The notes under the pieces are model-generated. The model worked only from the letters and a program-made list of their open reading frames with translations. It did not search any database and was not told where the DNA came from. From the NCBI GenBank assembly GCA_026122225.1, contig JANEZZ010001866.1, positions 496,001 through 560,000 on the forward strand: 64,000 bases of DNA, given 5' to 3'. Made by a program: the position numbers and the translations under genes. Numbering within the stretch: position 1 is the stretch's first letter; every line of letters begins with the position of its first letter. The stretch comes from Heloderma charlesbogerti (lineage: Eukaryota > Chordata > Lepidosauria > Squamata > Helodermatidae). Of the stretch, positions 1-13,600 are shown in pieces.

Positions 1-138
1 CTTTCCTTATCACAATTGGTTTTCAAGACTTAAAACTCTTTAATCCAATCTTTTAAAATTATTATTCATTAAAAGGGCTGATTCCAACAGAATTGTAAAA
101 CAATATTATGGGTGGGATTAGACTGGTTAAGGCAGCCT

Positions 139-215
139 TCCCCAACCTAGTGCCTCCGAGATGCATCGTGCCCAACACTCATCACTCCCAACCAGTATGG
201 CCCTTCACCTAAAAA
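139..215. repeat. Foldback (hAT-like MITE) fragment
   Basis: CAGCCTTCCCCAACCTAGTG start, then a degenerate CACTCCCAACCAGTATGGCC middle. It is one damaged half of the palindromic family found across the window. Bases 1-138 are AT-rich with no recognisable feature. Confidence 0.5.
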
Positions 216-321
216 TAAAGATTCCAGTCCTCATTGTTCTGAATAAAGTGCTAATTTGAATAAGAATATGGGAAGCTGCCGTACGCCGAGTCAGACGCTC
301 GGTCCATGTATTGCCGATGCT

Positions 322-438
322 GGCTGGCAGCATCTCTCCAGGGTCTGAGGCAGCAATTTTTCCTGGAGTTGCCAGGGATTGAACCATGGACCTTCTGCAT
401 GCTGAGCAGGGGTTCTACTGCTGAGCTACAGCCCTGTC
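322..438 (-). repeat. tRNA-derived SINE head, antisense
   Basis: Antisense copy of the SINE with CTTTGCATGCAGAAGGTCC and a B-box-like GGTTCAATCC. Read here as GGATTGAACCATGGACCTTC and TGAGCTACAG. Not a tRNA gene. Confidence 0.65.
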
Positions 439-595
439 CCCATCACGCACTCAGGCAGTGCAAAAAACAAAAGCCTGGATCTCTCAAGCACTGGTCGGAG
501 AAGACGCAGAGGAGCAGATTCATAAAAAAGCTGTCCTTCTGCCTGCCCCCTTCTGGCGCAGAAACTCACCATTTCCATGCTCTGAACATCCTTAC

Positions 596-759
596 CTTCC
601 CCCTCTGTGACCAGAGCGGTGGGTCCAGCTGGCCATGGGGCAGGAGCCCATTCTCTAGGCAGGAGAGGAACTGCAGGAGATGACCTCCTTTGGGGAAGCG
701 CAGTGGAGGGCGCTGGATGCCGTCTTGGCTCACCAGGACAACCGTGCCCCCGCTGTCTA
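596..759 (-). CDS. SGSM1: SGSM1 coding exon 10 (last exon in window)
   Basis: Encodes residues 367-421: [53 protein letters not shown]. It ends on a whole codon before GTAAGG. The next family segment (KVFPKLRKRS type) was not found between 1 and 595, so the gene continues off the left edge. Confidence 0.95.
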
Positions 760-1636
760 CTATTGGCAAGAGGGAGGAGAACGTGGAGAGAGAAGACACA
801 GAAGGAGAGCAGAGGTGAGAAGCAGGTTGAGGCCAAAAGAACTCCCCTGGGGACCTGGACTGGCCTAAAGCATTTTGCTGCCCCCCTCCCCACAAAGTGG
901 CTCAACCAAAGAGGCACACCCCAAGACCCCTAGCAATGCCATGGAGGAGGAGGGGGTGCAACGCTTGAGCCAGGTAAGTATCTCCTGGTGGGTCTGAGGA
1001 AGGCCCCTGCCTGAGACCCTGGAGAGACGCTGCCAGTCTGTGCAGACAATTCTGGGCTAGATGAACCGATGGTCTGACTTGGTATAAGGCAGCTTCCTAA
1101 GAGGCTATTTAAAGCAGCCCTTTGTTCAGAACATCGAGGACTGGAACCTTACTTTGTTTTTAGGGGAAGGGCCGTGAGCTAGGTGGATATGCCTGGAGGC
1201 AGGGGGAGGCAGGTGCAGCTCACCAGAACACAAGGCAGCCAACGCGCGGCCCAGCTGCCCTCTTACCCTGCTGGTGGCAGTGCAGGTAGACAATCTCCTC
1301 CAGGCGGATGGTCATGGCATAGTCCCAGTAGACGCTGCAAGAGGGAAGAACACAGGCCAGTGGGGTCAGTGTCACCCTTGCAGCCAAGCTCTGCCCTGCA
1401 CAATGCCTCGAAGGGCTGCCCGTCCAATAAAGGAAGAGAAATTCAAGTGAACTCCCAGCAGACACTCAGCTAATATTGCTGTAAGGAAAAGGCCATTCAC
1501 ACAAGTTGCCATCCCAAATCATGCGGCAAGGAGTTCCACAGGTTCTCTTTCAGCTGTAAAACAAGTGGAAGTCATATTTTCAGCTGCTGGGCCACCAACA
1601 AGACCTGTCCCCCATTTGTCCTTTGGCAGAAAGGTG

Positions 1637-1696
<60 letters not shown>

Positions 1697-4600
1697 TCAC
1701 ACTCACATACATACATACATACATACGTAGCTGAGGAAAGAAGGGAAGCGAAAAGCAAGGGAGAAAGGGGAAGATCTATCCAACTGAATGCAGAGTTCCA
1801 GAGAATAGCAAGGAGAGACAAGAAGGCCTTCTTAAATGAACAATGCAAAGAAATCGAGGAAAACAACAGAATGGGAAAGACTAGAGATCTCTTCAAGAAA
1901 ATCGGAGATCTCAAGGGAACATTTTGTGCAAAGACGGGCATGATAAAGGACAAAGAAGGCAGGGACCTAACAGAAGCAGATGAGATTAAGAAGAGGTGTC
2001 AAGAATACACAGAAGAACTATACAGGAAAGATCTTAATGTCCTGATAGCTATGATAGTGCAGTCACTGAACTTGAGCCGGACATCCTCGAGAGTGAAGTC
2101 AAGTGGGCCTTAGGAAGCATTACTAACAACAAAGCTAGCAGAGATGACAGTATTCCAGCTGAGCTATTTCAAATCCTAAAAGACGATGTTGTTAAAGTGC
2201 TGCACTCAATATGCCAACAAATTTGGAACACTCCACAGTGACCACAAGACTGGAAAAGGTCAGTTTACATCCCAATTCCAAAGAAGGGCAACGCCAAAGA
2301 GTGTTCAAACTACCATATAATTGTGCTCATATCACATGGCAGCAAGGTGATGCTCAAAATCCTACAAGCTAGGCTTCAGCAGTATGCGAACCGAGAACTA
2401 CCGGAAGTACAAGCTGGGTTTCGAAGAGGCAGAGGAACTAGAGATCAAATTGCCAACATTCGCTGGATCATGGAGAAAGCAAGAGAATTCCAGAAAAACA
2501 TCTATTTCTGCTTCATTGACTACGCTAAAGCCTTTGATTGTGTGGATCACAACAAACTGTGGCAAATTCTTAAAGTGATGGGGGTACCAGATCACCTTAC
2601 CTGTCTCCTGAGAAACCTGTACGAGGGTCAAGAAGCAATAGTAAGAACCAGCCATAGAACAACCGATTGGTTCAAAATTGGGAAAGGAGTACGGCAAGGC
2701 TGCATATTGTCACCCTGCTTTTTTAACTTATATGCAGAGTACATCATGAGAAACGCCGGGTTGGATGAATCACAGGTCGGAATTAAGATTGCCGGGAGAA
2801 TTATCAACAACCTCTGATATGCAGATGATACCACCCTAATGGCAGAAAGCGAAGAGGATCTCAAGAGCCTCTTGTTGAGGGTGAAAGAGGAGAGTGCAAA
2901 AGCTGGTTTGAAACTCAACATTAAAAAAACGAAGATCATGGCATCTGGCCCCATCACTTCCTGGCATATGGAAGGGGAAGAAATGGAAGCAGTGACAGAT
3001 TTTATTTTCTTGGGCTCCAAGATCACCGCAGACGGTGACTGTAGCCATGAAATTAAAAGACACTTGCTCCTTGGGAGGAAAGCTATGGCACACCTAGACA
3101 GCATAGTAAGAAGCAGAGACATCACCTTGCCGACAAAGGTCCGTCTAATCAAAGCTATGGTTTTCCCAGTAGTAACGTATGGCTGTGAGAGCTGGACTAT
3201 AAGGAAGGCTGAGCGCCGAAGAATTGATGCTTTCGAACTGTGGTGCTGGAGAAGACTCTTACGAGTCCCCTGGACTGCAAGGAGTTCCAATCAGTCCATC
3301 CTCAAGGAAATCAACCCTGAGTGCTCATTGGAAGGACAGATACTGAAGCTGAAGCTCAAATATTTTGGCCACCTAATGCGAAGAGAAAAGTCACTGGAAA
3401 AGACCCTGATGCTGGGAAAGATTGAAGGCAAAAGGAGAAGGGGATGGCAGAGGATGAGATGGCTAGATAGCATCACTGATGCAATGAATATAGACTTGAG
3501 CACACTCCGGGAGAGAGCAGAGGACAGGAAGGCCTGGCATGCTATGGTCCATGGGGTCACGAAGAGTCGGACACGACTGAACGCCTGAACAAATATATGA
3601 GCCTTGCCATGTCCCCAGCAGGGGGCGCACTGGCTCTGCAGCCCGGCTGCTCTTCTGATTTACCTGAGACGCGTGCCTGCGGAGGCGCTGCACCGCTCCC
3701 TGCATGGCATCGCTGGGGATCTCGGGCGCCTGAGGCAGACCTTCCCCACTGTTGCTCCCCAGCAACTGGCATTCAGAAGCAGGCTGCTTCCGACACTGGA
3801 GGTGACAAATGGCCATCCTGATTGGTAGCCATTCTGCCTCATCCTCCGTGAATTTGCCCAATCCCCTTTTAATGCCTCCAAATTGGTGGTAGTGATCACA
3901 TCTTCTGATGGCGAATCCCGTAGTTTTAAGCGTGCGCTGTTTAGCTTCGAACCCTGCTTTATCAGGGCTCTCAGTCCTGGGAACTCTGCACGTGTTTCTG
4001 AAGAAACATGCTTACAAACCTCTATTCGGATCTTGGTGCTCAGTGCACAAATATCTGTGACACAGCCAGGGTGTGGGACATCTGCAGGTGGGCTGTGTGT
4101 TCTCACCCTATCCCGTCCCCAGTTTAGCTGTAACTGGGTTGCAGGCAAACACCCGCACAGGACCACAGAGAGATGTGTGTATGTGGAGGTTGTGCAAGGT
4201 TGACCCAGTGCAAAGGAGGGGAAAGACGCCTGTCCCCTTGACAGTCCTACAGAACAGGGAAGCTCTTTCACTCCTTGATCTCAAACTGCTCCTGTCAAAA
4301 CTCCTTCTGTATGGCTACAGAGGTGCCTGGGCTCACTGTCCCTTCCGTGGCATCCAGTCACCCCAACAACAGAGGAAGAGGCCCCCCAGATAGCAGGAGA
4401 GGGGCTTGAGCTACACTAGAGAACAGCCATCACCAGCCCAGTGCCCTCCATGGCTGGGAATGATGGGAGTTGCAGTCCAACATATCTGGGGAAGGCTGCT
4501 GGAGAGCGCCTCCCGTCGAGGGGTGCCGGCCCTGTTTCTGCAGCAGGCTCCTGCAACCACAAAACGTCCTCTTGGAAGAATCAGAGGATCAATTTGGATC

Positions 4601-7600
4601 CAGTGTAGTCCCCGACTGCTTGGCGTGTTTGGGGTTAGGAAGAGGCTTCCCCAGTGGGCCAAACTCCAAGAGATTTTGCTGTGCCTTCTGGAAGACCCAG
4701 CTTGCTGGCTGGAGTGGTCTGTGGCCCTTTGCCCTGACAGATCCCCTCTGCGTGAGATGCCTAGGTCTGGACTGGGAAGGTTGCCCTGGGCGGAGCAGGA
4801 GGGGCCGTTTTCACTCGCAGACCTAGGCGGCTCTCTGGCTCTTCCACAGTAGCATTTGCCAGCTTCAACAGCAACCCAGGGCAGGACCAGTTCAGTGGGT
4901 GTGGGCTGTGCTGCCTCTGGGGCACAGACACACTGGCCAAAATGGCTTCCTGGTATGCCACTGATACTGAAGCATCCCCAGCCCCTGGTGCTAGCAGCCT
5001 TCCCTCCTTGCTCTGCTCTGGGGTCTCATGCAGTGCTCTGCAGTCACATTCCATGCCCCAAACTGTCCCAGGATAGCTAGCCTGGGTGCAGTGAAGAGCT
5101 AAGATCCATTTCCCCCCATCCCACCCCTTCCAGCATTGAACAGGTTAAATGAAAGCAGAAGGTCTCACTTTGTCTGGGCCGGGCAGTCTCCATGCACTAA
5201 AAAAATTATTTGAGCGGCTGCCAATATCAGAAACCATTTTTGTTTATGGGTGTGTTTGCCTTCTGTCACCCTTTGCACAGACTCAGAAATGTTCAGTGTG
5301 CCTGAGACTGTGCAAACACAGAGAGAAAACAGGTCCTGGCCATGACCTCCGGGGCTGAGGCAATGTTCTCTGTGTGGGAGAGAAGGAAATGCAACCACAC
5401 CTGCTTAGAAAGCACCCAATACAATCAGGAGCATGAGAACAATAGCAGGAAGGAGGAGCCCGGCCCTGAATTCCTGAGAAGGAGCGCCGGCCCGGACCAG
5501 CAGGAGCGCCTTTCCTGCCAAAGCACCGAGGACTCCGGAAAGGGGTTTCCCACGACTGTGCACTCTCGCGCCCCGCCTGCATGCATCAGCTAGTCAACCA
5601 AGGAGAATAAGCCCCGTAAATCCTTGTGATGCTGGTTCCAGAGGGGCTGGCCTTCTGTTACTTTGCTGCAGCAAAAACAACAGAGTTGTAGCACCTTAAA
5701 GACTAACAAATTCATTCTGGCAGAAGCTTCTGTAGTGTACTGGAGTCCACTTTGTGCATCTGATGAAGTGGACTGTAGGCCACAAAAGCTGATGCCCTTA
5801 TAAACGTGTTATTTAGTCTTTAAGTTGCCACAAGACTCTCTGTTGTTCTAGTTCTAGAAACACTCAGAACAGGCTTTAAGTCATATATCCTTCTCACCAA
5901 AGGCCGGTTCGCACTATTGTACACATCCAGCCATCAAGTGCAAAGGAGGGGAGTGGTGAGCAAGAGGCAGGGAGGTGCCCCGCTCACCTTTTCTCATAGT
6001 CCAAATCGCCCACCGAGCCGTTCATCAGCTGGTTTGGAGTCCACTTCAGCGTCATGATGTCAGCGGTCTGGTGAAGGGACAAGTACCCAGGAATTGCCTC
6101 CATATCATCTCGCTAGGGAAAGAGGAGAAAAAGGAGAAGAAAATTACTTAAGCTGCTTCTCAATAGCTACTTGTCCAGGGTTGGGTATATTTCCAGCCAT
6201 TTGCAAATCTCTTTACATTTAAAAAAAAACACAGATTTCTAGCCCTTATGGCCAAGGGGACAGTCTTGAAAACCTGTGACATTTCAGAAGCCCAGAAAGT
6301 TGCTGAGTGGGACTTCCAGTGTTTGAGGAGGGAAGGGGGACCTTTGACATCTCAGCAGTTCCCTCACTTCTCCTTGTAGCTAGCAAAAGAGTAAGTTATA
6401 TGTCACTGCAAAAAAAATTAAAAAACAGATTTCTAGAACTTGCTTATTGTGCCAGATAGTACTAGATTTGGCTTTGGGGGAGGGCAAATGATGAGCAGTG
6501 ATGAGCAGTCATCACTACTGGATTGGGCTTCAAAGCCACCAGTTTCTCCCACTGCGCTGGGGGCCACCCAGCGTCCCCTTCTTGCTGGCTACTCACCGGC
6601 TGCACCAAGACATTGTTCTTGCCATACAGGAGGGTGGCCCTGGAGTTCTGGTGCAGTGACTCCACGTAGTCTCTGGCCGAGAGGGACGGACGGTCATCCA
6701 TGCTGCCGCTCGAATGCCTCTTCTGGATCTAGGAGAATCCAGCAGAGAAAAACCAGGTGAGCACAGACCCCCTCTGCTGCCACGTCGGGGTCTGCATCAC
6801 ATTTATTTGCCTTTAAGGGTGAAATTTGGCAGCTACAGCTTCTCCGGTCTGAGCATTCTAGTGGGAGGAAGAACCAGACCAGGAATACTACCTTTTCAAA
6901 GGCAGAAACCTGTGCAACTCTGCACTGGCTCTGAGGGATCCTTGTGTGCAGATGTTGTTTTATTACCGTCACAGACCCAGAAGTGACATGCAACGGAACA
7001 CCTTGGCTCCCCAGGAAGGACAAGATCGTACAAGAGGTCCCCTGGGCACCCTCAGTCCCCCATGCAATCATGGCAATTCATGGAATGTATGAAGATTTCC
7101 CTCCACTTCAACAAACGTAACAAAAAAGAAGGAGAGCAACAAAGAGAGACGCAGAGGGAGAAAGAGATTAGGAATATAAGCAGCAGCTTTACACAGAGCC
7201 AGATCAAGCACTGCTCCATCTAGCTAAGCATTGCCTATGGTGGGCTTCCCCAACATGGGGATGAGTGAGACTGAGATTCCTAAATTCCCAGCCAGTATGG
7301 CTATGCTGGCTGGGAGTGATGGGAGTCATAGTCCATAAGAATGTAAGAAGAGCCCTGTTGCTGGATCAGACCCAGGGCCCATCCCGTCCAGCATTCTGCT
7401 CTCACAGAGGCCAGCTAGCTGCCCATGGGAAGCCCACAAGCAGAACAGGAGCGCAACAGCCCCCTCCCGCCCATGTTCCCCAGCAACTGGTGTACTTAGG
7501 CATACTGCCTCTGGTACTGGAGGTAGCATACAGCCAGCAGGACTAATAGCCATTGATAGCCTTCTCCTCTAGGAATCTGTTCAAATCCCCTTTTAAAGCC

Positions 7601-10600
7601 ACCTAAGTTGGTGGCCATCACTATGTCCTGTGGTAGTGAATTCCATAGCTTAATATTCATTAGCATCACCGATGCAATGAATATGAACTTGAGCACGCTC
7701 CGGGAGAGAGCGCAGGACAGGAAGGCCTGGCGTGCTATGGTCCATGGGGTCACGAAGAGTCGGTCATGACTGAACGACTGAACAACAACAACAACAACAA
7801 GTTGGTGGCCATCACTATGTCCTGTGGTAGTGAATTCCATAGCTTGATTCTGTGCTGTGTGAAGAAATCCTTCCTTCAATCTGTCTTGAATCTCCCACCA
7901 ATCAGCTCTATGAGAGGACCCCACTGGAGTCCAGTGTCCAACCCATCTGGAGGTCCCCAGGTTGCACAAGGCTGGTCTGCAGTGCACAACACAACATCAA
8001 TAGCCACTGCCACCCCTGCACTGCCCCCATCCAAAACCTACACAGAGAGCCGGGCGCTTGGTGGGCGAGTCTTGGCGGCAGTGGGAGCTGTGGATCCGAT
8101 GGCGCTGGACCAGCTCGTCGGCCGAGGGGTCGGTCCAGAAGTGGTCGGCGGTCTTCATCTTGGTATACTCCAGCGCACAAGGCCCCACTGTACGGGGAGG
8201 CAGAATGCAGGTTGGCGGTGGGGAGGGAAGGAGACTGGCTTCACAGGCCAGCCTTTCTGGGCCTTGGCCCACTTGCATTCACGCCCCCAACTCACACACA
8301 AGCTCCATGCCCCTGCTTCAGTCCAGCACAATCAGTGGTGGAATTAACTTCCTGGAAGAGCAGAATTCAAGAGGTTCTAAACCAGATGGGGAAATCCTCG
8401 GAATGTGGGAGTACCCCTGTGACCCCCCCCCCCGACCCAACCCTTGAGGGCCTGAGGGAGCAGGCTATGGCTCACCCTCTCAACCATTTCCCCAATAGCA
8501 GCCCCATTAAGGGAGAAGAAAGCAACAGAGGTGGACATTTCCACAGCCCCCCTCCCCACACAATGATCTTTGGGGGGACCTAGGTGTTGCCTGGGGCTTA
8601 GGGTGATGCATCTTTAGTTCAGGGGTCAGCAATGCAAAACACGCAGGCTGCCTCCAGCCCATCCATATTTTTCCACGGACCACAAGTGAGTCAAGCAACT
8701 CTAGAAGAATGAATGATGGCAGCCTGCTAGTGTCCCATCCCCTGCGGTCACTGCCAGTACCTACTCTTGAGGAAGCAGAACCCAGACACCCGCTGCCAGG
8801 GTTCTGAATCTGAGCAGGACCCCTAAAGGCGTTTGCCCTGAGCAGTCACACGTCCTGCTCAAAGGTGCTTCGGAAACGGGCATTTCCCAGCCACAGGAGG
8901 CATCAGGGTCTTGTCTAGGAAAGCAGCTCAGAAACAACCTGCGTTACCCAGCAAAGAAGCAAGGATCGGCCCGTCGACAGGATCCATGAGCAGGGCTTCC
9001 TTCTCGTAATATTTGCTGTACACAGAGAGAAAACATACGGAAGCGTCACAGCCACGGGGCTCTGGACAGAATGGAAATGGGTGAGAAATGGAAAGGAAGA
9101 GGATCTTACCCCAATACTTATTTGTTTGTTTGTTTAGTCTGCTCTTAAACATGAAATATCCCTAGGATATACCTTGGTCATCACTTGTACCTTGCAACCC
9201 TTTACCCCTCTTTGGAACTCGTCACCCCTGAATCTTCCCTCACTCCTCATCTGCTTTTCTTTTGCTCCACGGTTGAGATTTAGATAAATTAATATAAGAA
9301 CATAATAAGAGCAACTCCGAAGCTAGATCAGACCAAAAGCCTTCCCAGCTAGCCCAGTGTTCAGTTCCCACAGTGGCCAACCAGATGCCCAATGAGAAGC
9401 CCACAAGCAGAACAGGAGCACAACAGCACCCTCCCACCGTGTGCTGGTGTACATAGGCACACTGCCTCTGATCCTGGAGGCAGCATATGGCTATGAGGAC
9501 TAGTAGCTGCTGATAGCCTCCTCCTCCCCCATAAATCTGTCTAATCCCCTTTTAAAGCCATCCAAGTTGGCAGCCATCACTGCATCTTGCGCCAGCGAGT
9601 TCCACAGTTTCACTATGTGCTGTGTGAAGAAGGCTTTCCTTTGGTCTGTCCTGAATCGACTGCCATGATTCATAGCTCCGTCCCCTATGCACCAGACAAC
9701 TCCAGCTCTCTAGGCATCCCAGCCCTTTGCATCTTCAGGGCTAAGCACATGCGGAACTCATCCCAACAGGGACCTAGAGAGTGCTCCTGTGTTCCTGCAA
9801 GCCTATCTTAGGGCCATTTAATTACCTACTGAAAATTCTGAGCATGGCTCAGTCTAGGCTGCCTTATCTGTCTGCTGGAACAGGAGCTGGAAGGAAGCAC
9901 CTTTTTAAAATTCATGGTTTGCAAAATTGAGTGAACTTATTACTTCCAATAGGCCTGCTATATCCGAATTACTGCATTTAAATTCAGCTGTCACGAGACC
10001 CGCCTTTCATTCTAGCCCTGGGGAGGTTGAAATTCATCATGCTGCAACATTAGCAAGGATCTCTCATCTTTTTTCCCTCTGGGTAAAAATATTTTGAGAG
10101 AACACAGGTGAAAGAAAATAATTTGTCTGCTCTACCACATCCATGCCCAAGAAAGACCTTTACTTCTTTGTTAGGGTGGATGATAAGAACATAAAAAGAG
10201 CTGTGCTGGATCAGACCTGAACTTGTCTAGTAGAAGACAGTTTTAGATGTGCTCTTCAAATGGCTCATTATTTATCAGAATTATTTATTAATCACTTTTC
10301 TACTGACAGTGCTCTCCAAGCGAAGTACAATGACATAAACGCCAATAAAACTGAAACAGAACAAAAGCAAAAATGTTCTTTAAAACGGGCCAAAACCATT
10401 TTAAAAGCCAAAGGCCTGGCAAAACAGTACAGGTTTCCCTGCCTGTCCAAAAGCCAATTGGGATGGAGCCAACCTGACCTCCCTTGGGAGGAGGTTCCAC
10501 AGTCAGGCTGCTGCTACAGAAAAGGCCCTGTCTTGAGTCCCTCTGATGTATGGGCAAGTTCCTATGGAAGGAGGTGGTTTTTAGATATTTTGATCCCAAG

Positions 10601-13600
10601 ACGGTTAGGCTTAGAACAGTCTTGGGGTCAACATGGATTAAGCTGGCACCTGGTGAACTAATGAGGCAACCACTTTACTGTGTGCAGCCCAACGGACTCA
10701 GGTGCTCAATGTGCCAACCGTTTACTGCGTCAACTGACCCTGTGGCTGTCACCACCCAACCGGTAGAGTGGGGGAAAGGTAGAAGAAAGAAGATGCTAGG
10801 CAACGGCTGTCTTTACCTGCTGTTTTCCACCAAGTGGTGCACTATCTTGTCCAGGACCTTCTCAAAAAGGGCTGTTCGGATCCAGAGGTGTTTGATGGCC
10901 TGCGGGGACAGGCTGGGGAGCCTCGGGACCTTGCGGGAGCTCTCCTGGACACCCACTCCCTGGTTTCGCCTTCAGGGAGACAGGAGGAAGGTGACATACC
11001 CCATGTTCACCAGGACTTGAGGCTGACCAGAATCTCCTGCATAGACCCACTGTGCCCGACCTCAAAGTCAATGTTATATCTCTGTTTTGATCATATTCAT
11101 TTACAGAAGTATTTAACTACACTTAAAACAGTCTGAAAGGAAAATCACAGCAAAAGGCTGATGAATCTAAATTGACCTGCTTTGATTGTATTATAGGTTG
11201 CAGCAATCAGCTCTGTCATGTCACAAAGCCCCTGGTCCAGAACTCTTGCCTTTCCAGAGCAGAGTATACTCTCTGACTCTTCTGTGGCTATCATGTTTAT
11301 TTAGCGCTCATAAATGTGGTGCTAGATGCTGAACATGACAGAGGAGTGATGAAGCCAGCGGGGAGAAGCAATGCATGGAGGATTTATTTAAATGTGATTT
11401 TATTCTGACTTGAATTCCTGCACTGAGCAGGGGGTTGGACTCGATGGTCTTGTAGGCCCTTTCCAACCCTACTATTCTATGATTCTATTTACTATACTCG
11501 GTAGAGATGGCAGCGGATGGATACGGTCGCCGCACTCCTGCTTCCCCAAAGGTTTGAACTCCCTGACTGAGCCACCCTGGCTCACAACATTGCAACGTAC
11601 GCATTCTCAATGAGCTGCTCCAAATCCTGCACCTTCCGAGAGAGCTCTTCAGCAGGTGGGAAGCTCTTCCCCACCTTCATGAACAGGGCGGCGATCTTGT
11701 TGCTGCGCAAGAAGCCGGCCGCACGCCGCTTCAGGCCATGGAGAACACAGGCTTCCACGGCAGCTGGAAAGAGGAAAATAACAAGAAAGGAAGAAAAGAG
11801 AAGGCACCACCTGATGTTTGCTGCTGCCTCTTGGCTGCCAGGAACTGCCAGGAGCCTGGCTAACCAAAAGTCGTGTCCAGGGACTGCACTGCAACAAAGA
11901 GACATTCAGGATGGCTCCTTCCTAATCTGTTCAAGCATAGACAGCGCCAGCCTGCCGCCGCTGGCCATCATCTTGGCCAGGTGGGGCCACAGCCCCCTCA
12001 AAAGACGTCTGCCGCCCACCTCCAGGGAGAGACCAGCTCCATTTGCTGTGGGTTTGTTCTTTCATCACCAAAGGCCTCACTGGCAAGCAGACTGGCTTAG
12101 GACTGGGATGGTGGACATCTTGCCCTTCCTCGCTTGTCCCCTTGCCCTTTGGTAGCAGAGTACCAGGCCCACTTGGTACCATACCCATTAAGAACACCCC
12201 AGTGCTTCTGGCTCTGCCTTGTATTCATTTGTCTTCTTTGCTGCAGGTGCCAGCGTGGCTTAGTCTCCCTGGGGGTCAGGCGTGGGAGAAGCCAGAGCAA
12301 ATTAGCTGCTTTGGGTCTGAATTATTTTCAGCTTTGGCAAGCCACAGGGTTTCCAATCCATTCTTCTGCCAGCAAGCTCCCTTATCAGCAGATGGCACGG
12401 CACCTGATGTCACAGCCAGGGGGGAAGAAAGGGCCGTCGCGTCCCCTACCCTTACGAAAACCACCAAGGTTTCTGCCATGATGTTCCATTTCATATGGCT
12501 GCAAAGTTTGAGTGGTTTAATTGGTCAATCAACTAAACCTTTTGTTGACTAACTGGTAGATGCTCATTTTAATCAGGAAGGGCACATTCTAATTGATGGT
12601 GCTGTGAGCTCAGGGCACACCAGTTGATTTTGTTTCTGGTATGTTAGTGCAAGTAGAAAGAGGAGGAAAAATATTCAAGAGAACTAACCGGGAGGGGGGG
12701 TCACTTTTATTTTATTAAATTGTCAGTTATTGTAATATAGAGCCAGTGTGGTGTAGTGGTTTGGGTGTTGGACTAGGAATTGGGAGACCCGGGTTCTAGA
12801 TCCCACTCACTCAGCCATGAAGCTCACTGGGTGACTCTGGGCCAGTCACAGACTCTCAGCCCAACCCACCTCACAGGGTTGCTGTTGTGAGGGTAACATG
12901 GAGGAGGGGGATTATTTATGTATGCCACTTTGGGTTACTTGGAGGAAAAAGGCAGGATACAAATGCAATAAAATAAAGAAATAAATAAAGTTTCCATCAC
13001 CATCTCAACCGGTCAGGGAGCTTCGGCTATTGGGCGGTACAGAAATGTAATAAATAAATAGGGACCTATACTGAGGTTTGAGTAATATGCTAACTGATTT
13101 AATCAATGATATTTTCCTTTAAAAAAAACATTGGCGTATGGCTGATCAACTAAAAAAGGTGTTTATACCGGTCAACCATCCTGCTTGCTAAACGGCTTTC
13201 CTACCTTGATGTCGGAGGATGGGCCAGCTGTTCAAGAGCAACTTAGTCTCTACCTGAGTGAAGTGGAGTTGCTCAAACAGAGAAGCCGGGCAAGAGTTGG
13301 CAGCTGCGGGAGGTGGAACCCTCTCTCCTGGCCCTTGTGAGCCTGTGGCTGCAAGGCCACCCTGGGAGGGACCGTACCTCAGTGGCAGAGATCTTGTGCT
13401 TCTAGGAATTAGCTTCTACCAGCAAGTCAGCAAAAGGACCGCAGTTCTTTCCAAGGCATCTCCAGCTCTCCTGTAGCAAAGCTACAAAAGATCTCTACCC
13501 AGTATCAGAGCAGAGCAGCCTTTCCCCACCCTGGAGCTCCCCAGATGTGTTGGATGATGGGAGTTACAGTCCAACACATCTGGAAAGTGCCAGGTCAGGG

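Noticed and set aside
7766..8347. 193-codon plus-strand frame beginning MTERLNNNN
   Set aside because: Its start is the (AAC)n tail of a BovB piece, and it then runs through CR1 sequence and antisense to SGSM1 exon 6.
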